Source: AP-15 sp963785565 (GTDB lineage: Bacteria; Pseudomonadota; Alphaproteobacteria; ATCC43930; CGMCC-115725). Taken from it: a DNA stretch of 64,000 nt. Made by a program: the position numbers and the translations under genes. Numbering within the stretch: position 1 is the first letter of the stretch; each line of letters begins with the position of its first letter. Below, piece by piece: positions 47,046 through 56,681 of the stretch. The stretch spans positions 61,054-125,053 of the forward strand of contig CAWAVV010000030.1 in the NCBI GenBank assembly GCA_963785565.1. The letters run 5' to 3'. Under the pieces are notes generated by a model. The model searched no databases, had not been told where the DNA came from, and was given only the letters and a program-made list of their open reading frames with translations.

Positions 47046-47552
47046 GTGAGCCGGCTCGACAGCTTTATCCGCCGGCTCGAGGCGCAGCGCGCCTGCCTCG
47101 ACATGGCGGCCAAACTTGTCGGCGGTCTCGATGGGCCGGCGCTCGAGCTCGGGCTCGGCAACGGCCGCACCTACGATCATCTGCGCGAGCTCTGTCCGGA
47201 CCGGCAAATCTACGTCTGCGAGCGCAAGGTCGCCGCCCATCCGGATTGCGTGCCGCCGCCCGAATTTTTGCTCCTCGGCGACATGCGCGACACGTTGCGA
47301 GCCGCGCGCGAATGGCTCGAAGGCCGGATCGCGCTGGCCCATCTCGACCCGGCAAGCGGCGACGTTGCCGCGAGCCGAGCGCTCGCCGTGGAACTAGTGC
47401 CGCTTATTGTTCCGCTGCTGGGCCAGGGTGCCGTTCTCGTCAGCGAACCGTCGATCGCCGCTCCTGGGCTGGTTCGGCTGGAGCCGCCGGAAGGGGTCGC
47501 CGCCGGCCGGTACAACCTCTACCGCCGCATCATTCGCCAATCGTCAGCATGA
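47046..47552 (+). CDS. small class I SAM-dependent methyltransferase
   Basis: A 168-aa Rossmann methyltransferase. Motif I is ALELGLGNGRTYDHL. The start is GTG (47046), 19 bp after the cNMP gene. The C-terminus lacks later conserved motifs, so the substrate is unclear. It overlaps the convergent xthA by 23 bp. Third gene of the plus-strand unit with the ABC exporter. Confidence 0.82.
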   Translation: MSRLDSFIRRLEAQRACLDMAAKLVGGLDGPALELGLGNGRTYDHLRELCPDRQIYVCERKVAAHPDCVPPPEFLLLGDMRDTLRAAREWLEGRIALAHLDPASGDVAASRALAVELVPLIVPLLGQGAVLVSEPSIAAPGLVRLEPPEGVAAGRYNLYRRIIRQSSA

Positions 47553-48327
47553 CCGGGACGTGGTCGGAGGCTTTGTCCCAGCTGCGGCTGTCGCGGTAGA
47601 TCCGGGTCTCGGACACGGCGCCGACGAGCGCGGGGGTCGCCCAGATGTGGTCGAGGCGGCGGCCCCGGTCCGAGGCCGCCCAGTCGCGGGCGCGATAGCT
47701 CCACCAGGTATAGAGCCGCTCCGGCGGCGGAACAAAATGCCGTACCGCGTCGACAAAGCCGCCGGCCTGCTGCAAGCGGGCGAGGCGGTCGACCTCGACC
47801 GGGGTATGACTGACGACGCTCAACAATTGCTTGTGCGACCAGACATCGGCCTCGAGCGGGGCGATGTTGAAGTCTCCGACCGCGACCATCGCGCGGCCGC
47901 CGGCCCGTTCTGCGGCAAACCAGGCGGTGATTTCATCGAGAAATTGAAGTTTGTGGGCGAATTTCGGGTTAGCCTCCGGATCGGCTATGTCGCCGCCGGC
48001 CGGAACGTAGATGTTGTGCAGCTCGATGCCGCCAGGCAGCACGGCGGTCGCGTGCCGGCAATCGGCGCGGGCGCACCAGCTTCGCGTCTCGGACATTTCG
48101 AACGGGAGACGCGAGAGGATCGCGACACCGTTATAGCCCTTCATGCCGTGCACCAGCAGGTGGCGATAGCCGCGCGCTTCAATTGCTTCGCGCGGGAAGA
48201 GCTCGTCCGGCGTCTTGGTCTCCTGCAGGCACAAGACGTCGGGCGCCCATTCCGCGATCAATCGGCAGACATTGTCGATGCGCAGACGCACCGAGTTGAT
48301 GTTCCAGGTAGCAAGCCGCAGGCTCAT
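47530..48327 (-). CDS. xthA: exodeoxyribonuclease III
   Basis: A 265-aa AP endonuclease/exonuclease of the ExoIII family, acting in base-excision repair. MSLRLATWNINSVRLR at the start, LCLQETK with the metal-binding Glu, VAVGDFNIAP and the terminal SDHVPV are all present. The internal ATG at 48327 gives the family start; the upstream sequence is low quality. xthA near lolA and ftsK is a familiar alphaproteobacterial order. Confidence 0.95.
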   Translation of the reverse strand: MSLRLATWNINSVRLRIDNVCRLIAEWAPDVLCLQETKTPDELFPREAIEARGYRHLLVHGMKGYNGVAILSRLPFEMSETRSWCARADCRHATAVLPGGIELHNIYVPAGGDIADPEANPKFAHKLQFLDEITAWFAAERAGGRAMVAVGDFNIAPLEADVWSHKQLLSVVSHTPVEVDRLARLQQAGGFVDAVRHFVPPPERLYTWWSYRARDWAASDRGRRLDHIWATPALVGAVSETRIYRDSRSWDKASDHVPVMLTIGE

Positions 48328-48364
48328 CACCCGGCAATCCGCGGAAGACCGGGCCACCATAAAC

Positions 48365-48460
48365 ACATCGGCGCCCGGTCGGGGGGGAAGACCGGGCGCC
48401 TGCATGTCAGAAGCGTTTGGGGGAAATCGGTCCCGTAGGGGAGACGGGGCCGTTTTTGAG
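48365..48460 (+). ncRNA. candidate small RNA with intrinsic terminator
   Basis: In the gap between xthA and the glutamine amidotransferase gene, GGCGCCCGGTC (48370-48380) pairs with GACCGGGCGCC (48390-48400), an 11-bp perfect stem with the loop GGGGGGGAA. Twenty-seven bases later CGGTCCCGT (48428-48436) pairs with ACGGGGCCG (48444-48452) and is followed by TTTTT. This reads as a hairpin plus a rho-independent terminator on the plus strand, where no protein gene is present. No clear promoter was found. It could instead be two unrelated hairpins. Confidence 0.4.
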
Positions 48461-48588
48461 AGAGCATCATGCTCTCCCCGCTTCTGGATACAGAAAATGG
48501 GATCCGCTCAAGGGAAAACAAACCCCGATTCGTGCATGCCCGAAACAAAAAAAACGCATGCAGTGCGGCGGAACCAATCCCGGCTCGC

Positions 48589-49362
48589 TCACGCCGCGCA
48601 GCTGGCCGCGGCGACACCCGCGGCGGCTGCATGACAACTCCGCGCAAAGGCGGCGAACAGCGCCGCCGAGAACGGGTTTTCCAACGCCTTGAACTCGGGA
48701 TGCCACTGCACGCCGACGACGAACCTCGCTTCGGGCAGGCTCACCGCTTCGATCTGGCCGTCGGGCGCCACCGCCTCGACGCGAAGCCGCGGAGCCGGGC
48801 AGTCGATCCCCTGCGAATGCAGCGAATTGACCATGACCTCGAGGCTGCCGGCGAGCCTGGCGAGCATCCCCCCGGCGGTCAAGATCACGGGGTGCGCGGG
48901 TCCATAGGCGCCGTCCGGCGATTCCTTTCGGTAGCGATGATTGAGCCGTCCCGGAACCTGGTGCACCCGTTGGTGCAAAGTGCCGCCCAAAGCCACGTTA
49001 AGCTCCTGAATGCCGCGGCAAATTGCCAACACCGGCAGGTCGCGCCGCACCGCTTCGCGGATCAAGGGCAGGGTCGTCGCGTCGCGCTCGGGATCATGCA
49101 GGATTTCGGCGTCGAGCGGCTCGTCTCCATACTCGCTCGGATGGACATTGGAGGGGCTGCCGGTCAGCAGCAAGCCGTCGAGCGCGTCGAGCACGCCGCA
49201 CATATCGACCTTGGACCCGATCGCCGGGATCAGCACCGGCAGACATCCGGTCGCCGCGATGATCGCGTTCGGATATTTGTCGGTCACTGTATGAAACACC
49301 CGATCCTTGATAGTGCGCGTACAGGCGGGGATGCCGATGATCGGCGAAGGATGGGCTGGCAT
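48589..49362 (-). CDS. class I glutamine amidotransferase (peptidase C26, PuuD-like)
   Basis: A 257-aa gamma-glutamyl hydrolase. The nucleophile Cys115 is in LAICRGIQELNVALGG, and GVQWHPEF supplies the catalytic His and Glu. The start MPAHPSPIIGIPACTRTIKD matches gamma-Glu-GABA hydrolase-like proteins of polyamine catabolism. No other Puu gene is near, so the substrate is uncertain. The C-terminal tail is alanine-rich. Confidence 0.92.
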   Translation of the reverse strand: MPAHPSPIIGIPACTRTIKDRVFHTVTDKYPNAIIAATGCLPVLIPAIGSKVDMCGVLDALDGLLLTGSPSNVHPSEYGDEPLDAEILHDPERDATTLPLIREAVRRDLPVLAICRGIQELNVALGGTLHQRVHQVPGRLNHRYRKESPDGAYGPAHPVILTAGGMLARLAGSLEVMVNSLHSQGIDCPAPRLRVEAVAPDGQIEAVSLPEARFVVGVQWHPEFKALENPFSAALFAAFARSCHAAAAGVAAASCAA

Positions 49363-49371
49363 CAGGCTGGC

Positions 49372-50103
49372 TCAATTATCGTTGTAGCGGCGGCTGGTAG
49401 CGTACGGATTCTGGTATACAAACAGCTTGGGGTCGAGCGCCATACCGAATTGCTCTTCGGACAGCGATACCGTCGTTGTGTGATGCTGCTGATCCACGAT
49501 CGTCCATTGCCTCAAAGACAATGGCTGGTCGCCGAATTCCATCGTCAAGCTGCCGTTGTCCGGCTCCTTGGGATCGACGACCGTGATCCGCAGCGAATTG
49601 GCGCCGCGCTCGAAGCGGGTGACGACGAGGTCATCGAAGCTGATCGGAACGCGCAGCAAAAACCACGCCGGGGTGAATTTCAACCCGACCTTGGACATCT
49701 CGGCCAGCTGGGTATCGACGTAGTAGACATAAAAACGGTCGGCGATCAGCAGAATCGGGGTCGGCGGGTCGTATTGGAAGCGCATCCGGCCCGGCCGTTC
49801 CATCCACACCCAGCCTTCGGCGGTGCCGCCATTGGCCGAATATTGGTGGAATCGGGCGGTCATTGTGCCGATCCCATTCAAATACGCGGCAATTCGCTGC
49901 AGATCGCCTTGGTCCTGTGCGTTTAATACCGCCGGCGGCGGCGGCACATCGGCCCGCGCGGAAACCTGCGGCGGCAGCAGCAGCGCAAATGCCAAGCCCG
50001 CGGCCAACAGTACGCCGCTGAGGAGACCCCGACGCTCCGGTGAAACATCCCCCGGCCCCCGACCTTTCCCGATCCCGGCCATATTGCCCTTTTCCGGCTT
50101 CAT
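49372..50103 (-). CDS. lolA: outer membrane lipoprotein carrier protein LolA
   Basis: A 243-aa periplasmic chaperone that ferries lipoproteins from LolCDE to LolB. The hydrophobic signal LLSGVLLAAGLAFALLLPPQ follows a basic stretch. The mature part has MTARFHQYSANGGTAEGWVW and RPGRMRFQYDPPTPILLIAD, both typical of LolA. The start could be 50103, 50082 or the TTG at 50145; 50103 is chosen by fit to the signal peptide. It follows ftsK on the same strand. Confidence 0.92.
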   Translation of the reverse strand: MKPEKGNMAGIGKGRGPGDVSPERRGLLSGVLLAAGLAFALLLPPQVSARADVPPPPAVLNAQDQGDLQRIAAYLNGIGTMTARFHQYSANGGTAEGWVWMERPGRMRFQYDPPTPILLIADRFYVYYVDTQLAEMSKVGLKFTPAWFLLRVPISFDDLVVTRFERGANSLRITVVDPKEPDNGSLTMEFGDQPLSLRQWTIVDQQHHTTTVSLSEEQFGMALDPKLFVYQNPYATSRRYNDN

Positions 50104-50151
50104 CCACGGTTCCGGGGAGATGAGAGCGGCAGCCGCCCGCGTCAATTGCGC

Positions 50152-52581
50152 TCAATCGCCGCCACGCGCCAGGACCTCCCGCTTGCCGACATGATTGGCC
50201 GCGCTGACGACGCCCTCGGCCTCCATCCGTTCGATGATCCGCGCCGCCCGATTGTAGCCGATCTGAAGATGGCGCTGGACAAAGCTGGTCGACGCCTTGC
50301 GCTCGCGGCAAACAACCGCGACCGCCTGCCGATACAGCATGTCGCCCGATTCGCCATCGTCTTCGCCGGCGAGCGGATCGAACGAAGCCTCGTCGTCCTC
50401 GGTGATCTCGTCGATGTAATCAGGCTCGCCGCGCTCCTTGAGGAACGAGACGACGCGCTCGACCTCCTCGTCCGAGACAAACGGGCCGTGAACGCGGGTG
50501 ACGCGCCCGCCGCCCGCCATGTACAGCATGTCGCCGCGGCCGAGGAGTTGCTCGGCGCCGCCTTCGCCGAGAATTGTGCGGCTGTCGATCTTTGAGGTGA
50601 CCTGAAAGCTGATCCGGGTCGGGAAATTCGCCTTGATCGTGCCGGTGATCACGTCGACCGACGGACGCTGGGTGGCCATAATGATGTGAATGCCGGCCGC
50701 GCGCGCCATCTGCGCCAAGCGCTGGATCGCCGCCTCGATGTCCTTGCCGGCGACCAGCATCAGATCGGCCATTTCGTCGACGACGACGATGATCAGCGGC
50801 AATTCGCTGGCGTCGAAAGGTTGCGGCTCAAAGATCGGCTCGCCGGTCTCGGGGTCGAAGCCGGTCTGCACCTTGCGGACCAGGCTTTCGCCTTTGGCCG
50901 CCGCCTCGGCGAGCCGGGCGTTGAAGCCGTCGATGTTGCGCACCCCGAGCTTCGACATCTTGCGATACCGGTTCTCCATCTCGCGCACCGTCCATTTCAG
51001 GGCCAGAACGGCCTTGCGCGGATCGGTGACGACCGGAGCGAGCAGGTGCGGGATGCCGTCATAAACCGACAGCTCCAGCATTTTCGGATCGACCATGATG
51101 AATTTGCAGCGGTCGGGCGGCATCCGGTACAGAATCGAGAGGATCATCGTGTTGATGCCGACGGACTTTCCCGACCCGGTCGTGCCGGCGATCAGCAGAT
51201 GCGGCATTCTGGCGAGATCCGCGAGGATCGGCTCGCCCGAAATATCCTTGCCGAGAATCAGGGCGAGACGACCCGGATGCTTTTCATAGGTGGGCGAATT
51301 GAGCAGCTCGCGCAGAAACACAGTCTCAGCCTTGCGGTTCGGCAACTCGATACCGATCACCGTGCGCCCCGGCACGACCGCGACGCGGACCGAGATGGCG
51401 CTCATCGAGCGGGCGATGTCGTCGGCAAGACCGATGATCCGCGACGCCTTGATGCCCGGCGCCGGTTCGAGCTCGTACAAGGTCACCACCGGACCGGGGC
51501 GCACCTGGACGATCTGGCCGCGCACACCGTAATCCTCGAGCACCGTTTCGAGCATCCGGGCGTTCTTGGCGAGTGCGTCTTCGTCGACGGCGGCGGCCTT
51601 GGCGGCGGGCGGTTTTTCCAACAGCTCGAGCGAGGGCAGAACCGGCTCTTCGTCGGGCACAAGGTCGAGCCTCGGCTGGCGCTCTTCTTCGCCGCGCCTG
51701 CCCGGCGTCGGCGGCCTCGGCTGCGGCGCGATAAACCGGATCAGGCCGGTTCGTTCGCGTTCCTTGTCGCCGGGTTGCGGCGGTCCCCCACGGTCGATAC
51801 GCGGCTCGCGCCGGTCCGGCAGCCGTGCGACGATCTCCCCCGGACGCCGCTCCGACGCGGCGGAGGGGTGGCTGGCGCGGCCCGATCGGGCCTGCCACCA
51901 GCGCCTAAGCAGCTTTCCCCCCAACCCGGCCGCCGCCACCGTTCCGCGCCCTGACAAGACCGCGACACGGCCGGCGCCGCTCCCCGCGCCCGCGCCGAGA
52001 TCGCGCCAGTCGCGCCAGGAAAGTCCGAGTATCAACAACAGCGAAAGCCCGAGGCCGGCTGCCGCCATCATCGCGATCGGCAATGCCGCGGTTCCGAGCC
52101 CGGCCAGCGCCAACAACCGCTGCAGCCCCCAGCCGACGGCGCCGCCGCAGCCCGGCGCGGCGCAAAGCGCCGGTTGATCGAGGATAGACAGCGCCAGCGC
52201 CGCCAGAACCAGCGCGGCCGGCAGCAGCCCGAGCTTGCGCCACAAGGATCGCAGCGGACGGTCGAGCAGCAGCCGCAAGGACCAGCCGAACAGCACGATC
52301 GGGATCACGAAGGCGGCGAGCCCCAGACTCTGGCGCAAGATGTCGGCGAGCACGGCGCCGTCATAGCCGAGGAAGTTGTGCGCCCCGGAATCGACCGCCG
52401 TGTCCAGCGAAGGGTCCCGCGGATCATAGGAAAACAGCGCCGCGGCGACGAGGAGTGCGCCGAGCAGCAGCCCAAAGCCCAAGGTCTCGAAGACGCGCCG
52501 CTTCAGCGTCGCGAGCGGCTGCGTCCAGGCGCGCAAATGACGCCCGCGCGCACCAACCGCAAAACCCATCGATCTGGCCAT
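50152..52581 (-). CDS. ftsK: DNA translocase FtsK
   Basis: An 809-aa septum-localised DNA pump. Four N-terminal membrane segments lie within residues about 25-190, then a proline- and arginine-rich linker, then the RecA-like motor with Walker A GTTGSGKS and Walker B LIIVVVDEMADLM, and the C-terminal gamma winged helix ending NHVGKREVLARGGD. The ATG at 52581 gives a family-like start; upstream residues to 52668 look non-conserved. It is followed by lolA. Confidence 0.96.
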   Translation of the reverse strand: MARSMGFAVGARGRHLRAWTQPLATLKRRVFETLGFGLLLGALLVAAALFSYDPRDPSLDTAVDSGAHNFLGYDGAVLADILRQSLGLAAFVIPIVLFGWSLRLLLDRPLRSLWRKLGLLPAALVLAALALSILDQPALCAAPGCGGAVGWGLQRLLALAGLGTAALPIAMMAAAGLGLSLLLILGLSWRDWRDLGAGAGSGAGRVAVLSGRGTVAAAGLGGKLLRRWWQARSGRASHPSAASERRPGEIVARLPDRREPRIDRGGPPQPGDKERERTGLIRFIAPQPRPPTPGRRGEEERQPRLDLVPDEEPVLPSLELLEKPPAAKAAAVDEDALAKNARMLETVLEDYGVRGQIVQVRPGPVVTLYELEPAPGIKASRIIGLADDIARSMSAISVRVAVVPGRTVIGIELPNRKAETVFLRELLNSPTYEKHPGRLALILGKDISGEPILADLARMPHLLIAGTTGSGKSVGINTMILSILYRMPPDRCKFIMVDPKMLELSVYDGIPHLLAPVVTDPRKAVLALKWTVREMENRYRKMSKLGVRNIDGFNARLAEAAAKGESLVRKVQTGFDPETGEPIFEPQPFDASELPLIIVVVDEMADLMLVAGKDIEAAIQRLAQMARAAGIHIIMATQRPSVDVITGTIKANFPTRISFQVTSKIDSRTILGEGGAEQLLGRGDMLYMAGGGRVTRVHGPFVSDEEVERVVSFLKERGEPDYIDEITEDDEASFDPLAGEDDGESGDMLYRQAVAVVCRERKASTSFVQRHLQIGYNRAARIIERMEAEGVVSAANHVGKREVLARGGD

Positions 52582-52763
52582 GCTTCCCCCGATGCCGGCC
52601 TTCCCCCAAAACCCGCGCCGTCCGCTGGGCGGGATATGCCGGCACTCTACGACATCTCCGGCCGACACGAAACCGCTCGTTGCCGCGGCCTAGGCCGACT
52701 GCAATCACGCCGTGTGGGGGAAGCGGTCTGGACAGTGCGCCGGCCGCGCTTCATCTTTTGGCG

Positions 52764-54035
52764 ATGAGCGACGATGCGGAGCTGGTTATCGCCGGGGGCG
52801 GTCTCAATGGGCTGCTGCTCGGCATCGCCTGCGCCGGCGCCGGGCTCGCCGTTGCACTCGTCGACCGCGGAAATCCGGCGGCGATGCTCGACCAGGGCTT
52901 TGACGGGCGCAGCTCGGCGATCGCCTATGGCTCGCAGCAGGTGTTGAGCGCGCTCGGCCTATGGCCATTCATCGCTGCCGAGGCCGAGCCGATCCTCGAA
53001 ATTCGCGTCGCCGACGACAGCGCGCCGCTGTTTTTGCATTACGATCATCGCGAACTGGGCGCCGATGCGCCGCTCGGCTGGATCGTCGAGAACCGGGTGC
53101 TGCGACGCGCCCTGATCGAGCACGTGCGGTCGCTCCCGACCCTTGCCTTCTTCGCGCCGCTCGAGATCACCGCGGTCCAGACCTCGCCGTTCGCCGCTGA
53201 GGCCGCCCTTTCCGACGGGCGGCGGCTGACCGCCCGCCTCGTCGCTGCAGCCGACGGCGCCGGATCGCCGCTGCGCCGCGCCGCCGGCATCCGCGCCGTC
53301 GAATGGCGCTATCCGCAGACCGCGATCGTCACGACGGTGCGGCACGAACGCCCGCATGCCGGCATCGCGGTCGAGCATTTTCTGCCGGCGGGGCCGTTCG
53401 CGATCCTGCCGATGACCGATGATCCGGCGCATCAAGGATGCGCCGCCCGACAGGCGCAAGCCTCGCTTGCGCCGAAAGGGCGCTCGTCGATCGTGTGGAC
53501 CGAGCGGGCGGAGCTCGCTACCGGCCTGATCGCCCTGCCCGACGCCGCCTTCGCCGCCGAGCTCGCGGCGCGCTTTGGCGACTTTCTCGGCGCGGTCGAG
53601 CCGATCGGGCCGCGCTGGACCTATCCGCTCCAGCTGATGCTGGCCGAGCGTTATGTCGACCAGCGGCTGGCTTTGGTCGGCGAGGCGGCGCATGTGATCC
53701 ACCCGATCGCGGGGCAAGGGCTCAATCTCGGCATCCGCGACGTAGCGGCGCTCGCCGAAATCATCATCGACGCCCGCCGTCTCGGCCTCGACATCGGCGA
53801 CGACGCGCTGCTGCGCCGCTATCAGCAGTGGCGCCGTCTCGACGCGTTGTTGCTCGCCGCCGTAACCGACGGTCTGAACCGCCTGTTCTCGAATTCGATC
53901 GCACCGCTGCGCCTGGTCCGCGATCTCGGTCTAGCCGCCGTCGATCGACTGCCTCCCTTGAAGCGCTTTCTGATGCGCGACGCGATGGGCATCACCGGCG
54001 ATTTGCCCCGTCTTGTCCGCGGCCTGCCGCTGTGA
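52764..54035 (+). CDS. UbiH/UbiF-family FAD monooxygenase (ubiquinone biosynthesis)
   Basis: A 423-aa aromatic hydroxylase of the ubiquinone pathway. VIAGGGLNGLLLGIACAGAG is the FAD motif; LVAAADGAGSPLR is the DG motif; and LVGEAAHVIHPIAGQGLNLG with GIRD is the characteristic UbiH/F block. It diverges from ftsK. Which ring position it hydroxylates cannot be told from sequence. The stretch of about residues 220-240 (AHQGCAARQAQASLAPKG) is longer than in relatives and might hide compensating indels. Confidence 0.9.
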   Translation: MSDDAELVIAGGGLNGLLLGIACAGAGLAVALVDRGNPAAMLDQGFDGRSSAIAYGSQQVLSALGLWPFIAAEAEPILEIRVADDSAPLFLHYDHRELGADAPLGWIVENRVLRRALIEHVRSLPTLAFFAPLEITAVQTSPFAAEAALSDGRRLTARLVAAADGAGSPLRRAAGIRAVEWRYPQTAIVTTVRHERPHAGIAVEHFLPAGPFAILPMTDDPAHQGCAARQAQASLAPKGRSSIVWTERAELATGLIALPDAAFAAELAARFGDFLGAVEPIGPRWTYPLQLMLAERYVDQRLALVGEAAHVIHPIAGQGLNLGIRDVAALAEIIIDARRLGLDIGDDALLRRYQQWRRLDALLLAAVTDGLNRLFSNSIAPLRLVRDLGLAAVDRLPPLKRFLMRDAMGITGDLPRLVRGLPL

Positions 54036-54193
54036 GCGACGATCTCAACGCGCGCGGTGCCGATCACGGACCGGACCCGCTACGTTCGCTGCCCGGGTGC
54101 TGGCGTTGCTCGAAACACCCAGATGAGCACTTCCCGTCTATTCCGGAGGGGCCGCGGAGCCCCGCCGGGTGAGGACAACTCGCTGGCCGATGC

Positions 54194-55357
54194 TCAGTTC
54201 CGGCTGGTCCGGAACGCCGGCATTACCTCCTCGGCGACCCATTGGAACTGTTCGAGCATAGTCGCCTGGGGCGTGCCGATCGGGCTTGACAAGCTGATGT
54301 GCTGCATGCCCGGATAGCGCTCTTCGATGCCCTTGAGCAGTTCGATCAGCTCGGCCGGGGTGCCGGCGAACCACGAGCCCAGTTTCATGTAATGCTCGAC
54401 CGTCGGCACCCCGGCGGCGTCCCAGCCGCCGCGATGCGCGACCGCGTCGGCCTGCGCCGGCGTCAGCCCGGGCACAAAGCCCAGCGGCGCGAACATCTTC
54501 ACATGCTCCTCGTAGATCGGCTTGATCTCGCGGACCGCCTGCTCGCGGCTCCGCGCGAGATGGAAATGTAGCCCGATCTGCAGGTTCTCGCCCAGCGCCA
54601 GCTGCTTGCCGGCGCGCGCCGCCGCCTCCTGGTAGGCGATGATCGGGCCGCCTTGCATCGTCGCCGCACCGCCGCCGACCGCGCCTTTAATGCCGTGCTT
54701 GACCATGAAATCGAGCCCGCGCGGGCTGGCGCTCACGATCGGCTGCCAGCACTCGACCGGGCGGTGGATCGGGCGCGGCACCAGGGTCAGTTCCTTCAAC
54801 TCATAACCGCGGTAGGGAACACGCGGCGGCAGGGTGTAGTGCGCGCCCTTGTGCGAGAACGACTCCTCGTTGAACGCCTTGAAAATGATCTCGACGCCCT
54901 CCTCGAACACTTCGCGGTTGGCTTCGCCGTCGAGCATCGGGCCGCCAAAGGTTTCGACCTCGCGGGTGTGGTAGCCGCGGCCGACGCCGAATACGACGCG
55001 GCCACCGGTCAGGATGTCGGCGGTGGCGAAATCTTCGGCGAGCCGCAGCGGGTGCCACATCGGGACGATGTTGAAGCCGCAGCCGACCTTGAGCCGCTTG
55101 GTCACATGCGCCAGATGCACCGCCAGCATCAGAATATTGGGGATGCACTCGTAGCCTTCGTGCTGGAAATGGTGTTCGGCGAGCCACAAGGTCTCATAGC
55201 CGAGCGCGTCCATCTTTTTTGCGATCGCCTCGGTCTTCTCGAAGACGCTGGCCAGATGCTGGTTCGAATAGCGCCGCTCGTTGGCCGGGGTGGTGTCCTG
55301 CCCGCGGTCGGGAAGATCGACGTGGCCGGCATAGACGGTGGTGAATTTCGTGATCAT
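54194..55357 (-). CDS. luciferase-like flavin-dependent oxidoreductase
   Basis: A 387-aa LLM-class oxidoreductase, a TIM-barrel enzyme using reduced FMN or F420. The start MITKFTTVYAGHVDLPDRG, the block ETLWLAEHHFQHEGYECIPN and VVFGVGRGYHTREVETFGGP are the family's usual blocks. Substrate unknown; many members are monooxygenases of xenobiotics or ketones. It diverges from the TRAP binding protein across about 217 bp. Confidence 0.92.
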   Translation of the reverse strand: MITKFTTVYAGHVDLPDRGQDTTPANERRYSNQHLASVFEKTEAIAKKMDALGYETLWLAEHHFQHEGYECIPNILMLAVHLAHVTKRLKVGCGFNIVPMWHPLRLAEDFATADILTGGRVVFGVGRGYHTREVETFGGPMLDGEANREVFEEGVEIIFKAFNEESFSHKGAHYTLPPRVPYRGYELKELTLVPRPIHRPVECWQPIVSASPRGLDFMVKHGIKGAVGGGAATMQGGPIIAYQEAAARAGKQLALGENLQIGLHFHLARSREQAVREIKPIYEEHVKMFAPLGFVPGLTPAQADAVAHRGGWDAAGVPTVEHYMKLGSWFAGTPAELIELLKGIEERYPGMQHISLSSPIGTPQATMLEQFQWVAEEVMPAFRTSRN

Positions 55358-55574
55358 GCTTCGTCCCTCCGGATCGGCTGCCGCGGTGGATCGGCGGAAT
55401 GCCGCGAGCGCTCAGTCTTACCCAATTTTCTGTTCTTGGCTACCGAAGGCGCCGTCAGCAGGCTCCTGCGTCGGCGGAGCGGCGCTGCTTGACGGGCTTA
55501 GCGAAGACCGGCAACTTGCCGAAACGCACGCGGCCGCAGAGCCGGGAGGGCGTAATTCCGAGGAGGGGAAGCCG

Positions 55575-56586
55575 ATGACGTTTTCGCGCAGAACGTTGCT
55601 TACCCGCGCCGGGGCCGGTGTCGCAGCGGCCGCGGTCCTGCGCTGGCCCGCCGATGCGGCGGAATTCAATTTCAAATGTGGCGGCTCCCTGCCCGATGGC
55701 CATCCGATGGCGATCCGCGCCCGCGAAGCGATGAAAGAGATCAAAGAAGAGAGCGGCGGCCGCCTCGATATCACGCTTTACACCAACAGCTTGCTCGGCG
55801 GCGACACAGCGATGATCTCGCAGACGATCGCCGGCGCGCTCGAGATGTACGTCTTGCCGTTCGATCTGCTGGCGGCCAAGAACCCTGCCTGTGGCATCTT
55901 CGGCGTCGGCTATGCTTTCCTCGGTTACGACAACATCTGGAAGGCTATCGACGGCGAACTCGGCGATCATTTGCGCGGCATCGCCGACGGGATCGGCTTT
56001 CACACCGTACATAATTGCTATGACCACGGCTTTCGCGAGATCACGACCCGGACCAAGCCGATCCAAATCGCCGGCGGATCTAAAGGGGTTCAAGATCCGT
56101 CTGCCGGTGGCGCCCTATTTATCTCGCTGTTCCAGCATCTCGGCGCATCGCCGACCCCAATCAGTTTCGGCGAAGTCTACAGCGCCTCTGCAGACCGGCG
56201 TCGTCGACGGCCAGGAGAACCCGCTGGTGCTGATCGACACCGCCAAGCTCTACGAGGTGCAGAAATATTGCAGCATGACCAAGCACACCTGGGCCGGGAT
56301 CCACATTTCCTTCAGCAACACCGCGTGGAAGCGGCTGCCGCCCGATTTACAACAGCTCGCTGACGAGGAGTTCAATGCCAAGGCGCTACTGGAACGCGCC
56401 GATTGGCAGGTCATGACCAGGAAGGAAACCAAAATCCTCGAGGGCAAAGGGATGGTGTTCAGCAGTCCCGACACAAAGCCGTTTCAGGACGAGCTGCGCA
56501 AATCTGGCTTCTACGCCGACATGAAGAAAAAATCGGGCGATAAGGCATGGGCTTTGCTCGAGCAATACGTTGGCCCCTTGGCATGA
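55575..56586 (+). CDS. TRAP transporter substrate-binding protein DctP (three indels)
   Basis: About 337 aa when joined. The Tat-like signal MTFSRRTLLTRAGAGVAAAA has the twin Arg. The start has GAGGAGGGGAAG upstream. The core block DLKGFKIRLPVAP and later GVVDGQENPLVLIDTAKLYE match DctP. Three indels are seen: +1 near 56063, -1 at the C-run of 56113-56115, and +1 near 56187. The small and large membrane subunits (DctQ, DctM) are not in this window. Ligand: a carboxylate, unspecified. Confidence 0.85.
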
Positions 56587-56681
56587 GCAATGAGGCGCCG
56601 CGGCACCCCAGACCATTGGCGATACCGAAGATTTGGCCTGGGGGGAGCAAGGCGCCTCGCCCTCAAGATCGGAGAAAGACG

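Noticed and set aside
48589..49362. Polyamine (puu) operon
   Set aside because: Only the glutamine amidotransferase is present; no other Puu gene is near.
50686..51954. 422-codon plus-strand open frame opposite ftsK
   Set aside because: It is antisense to the FtsK motor and linker, and no protein family is evident.
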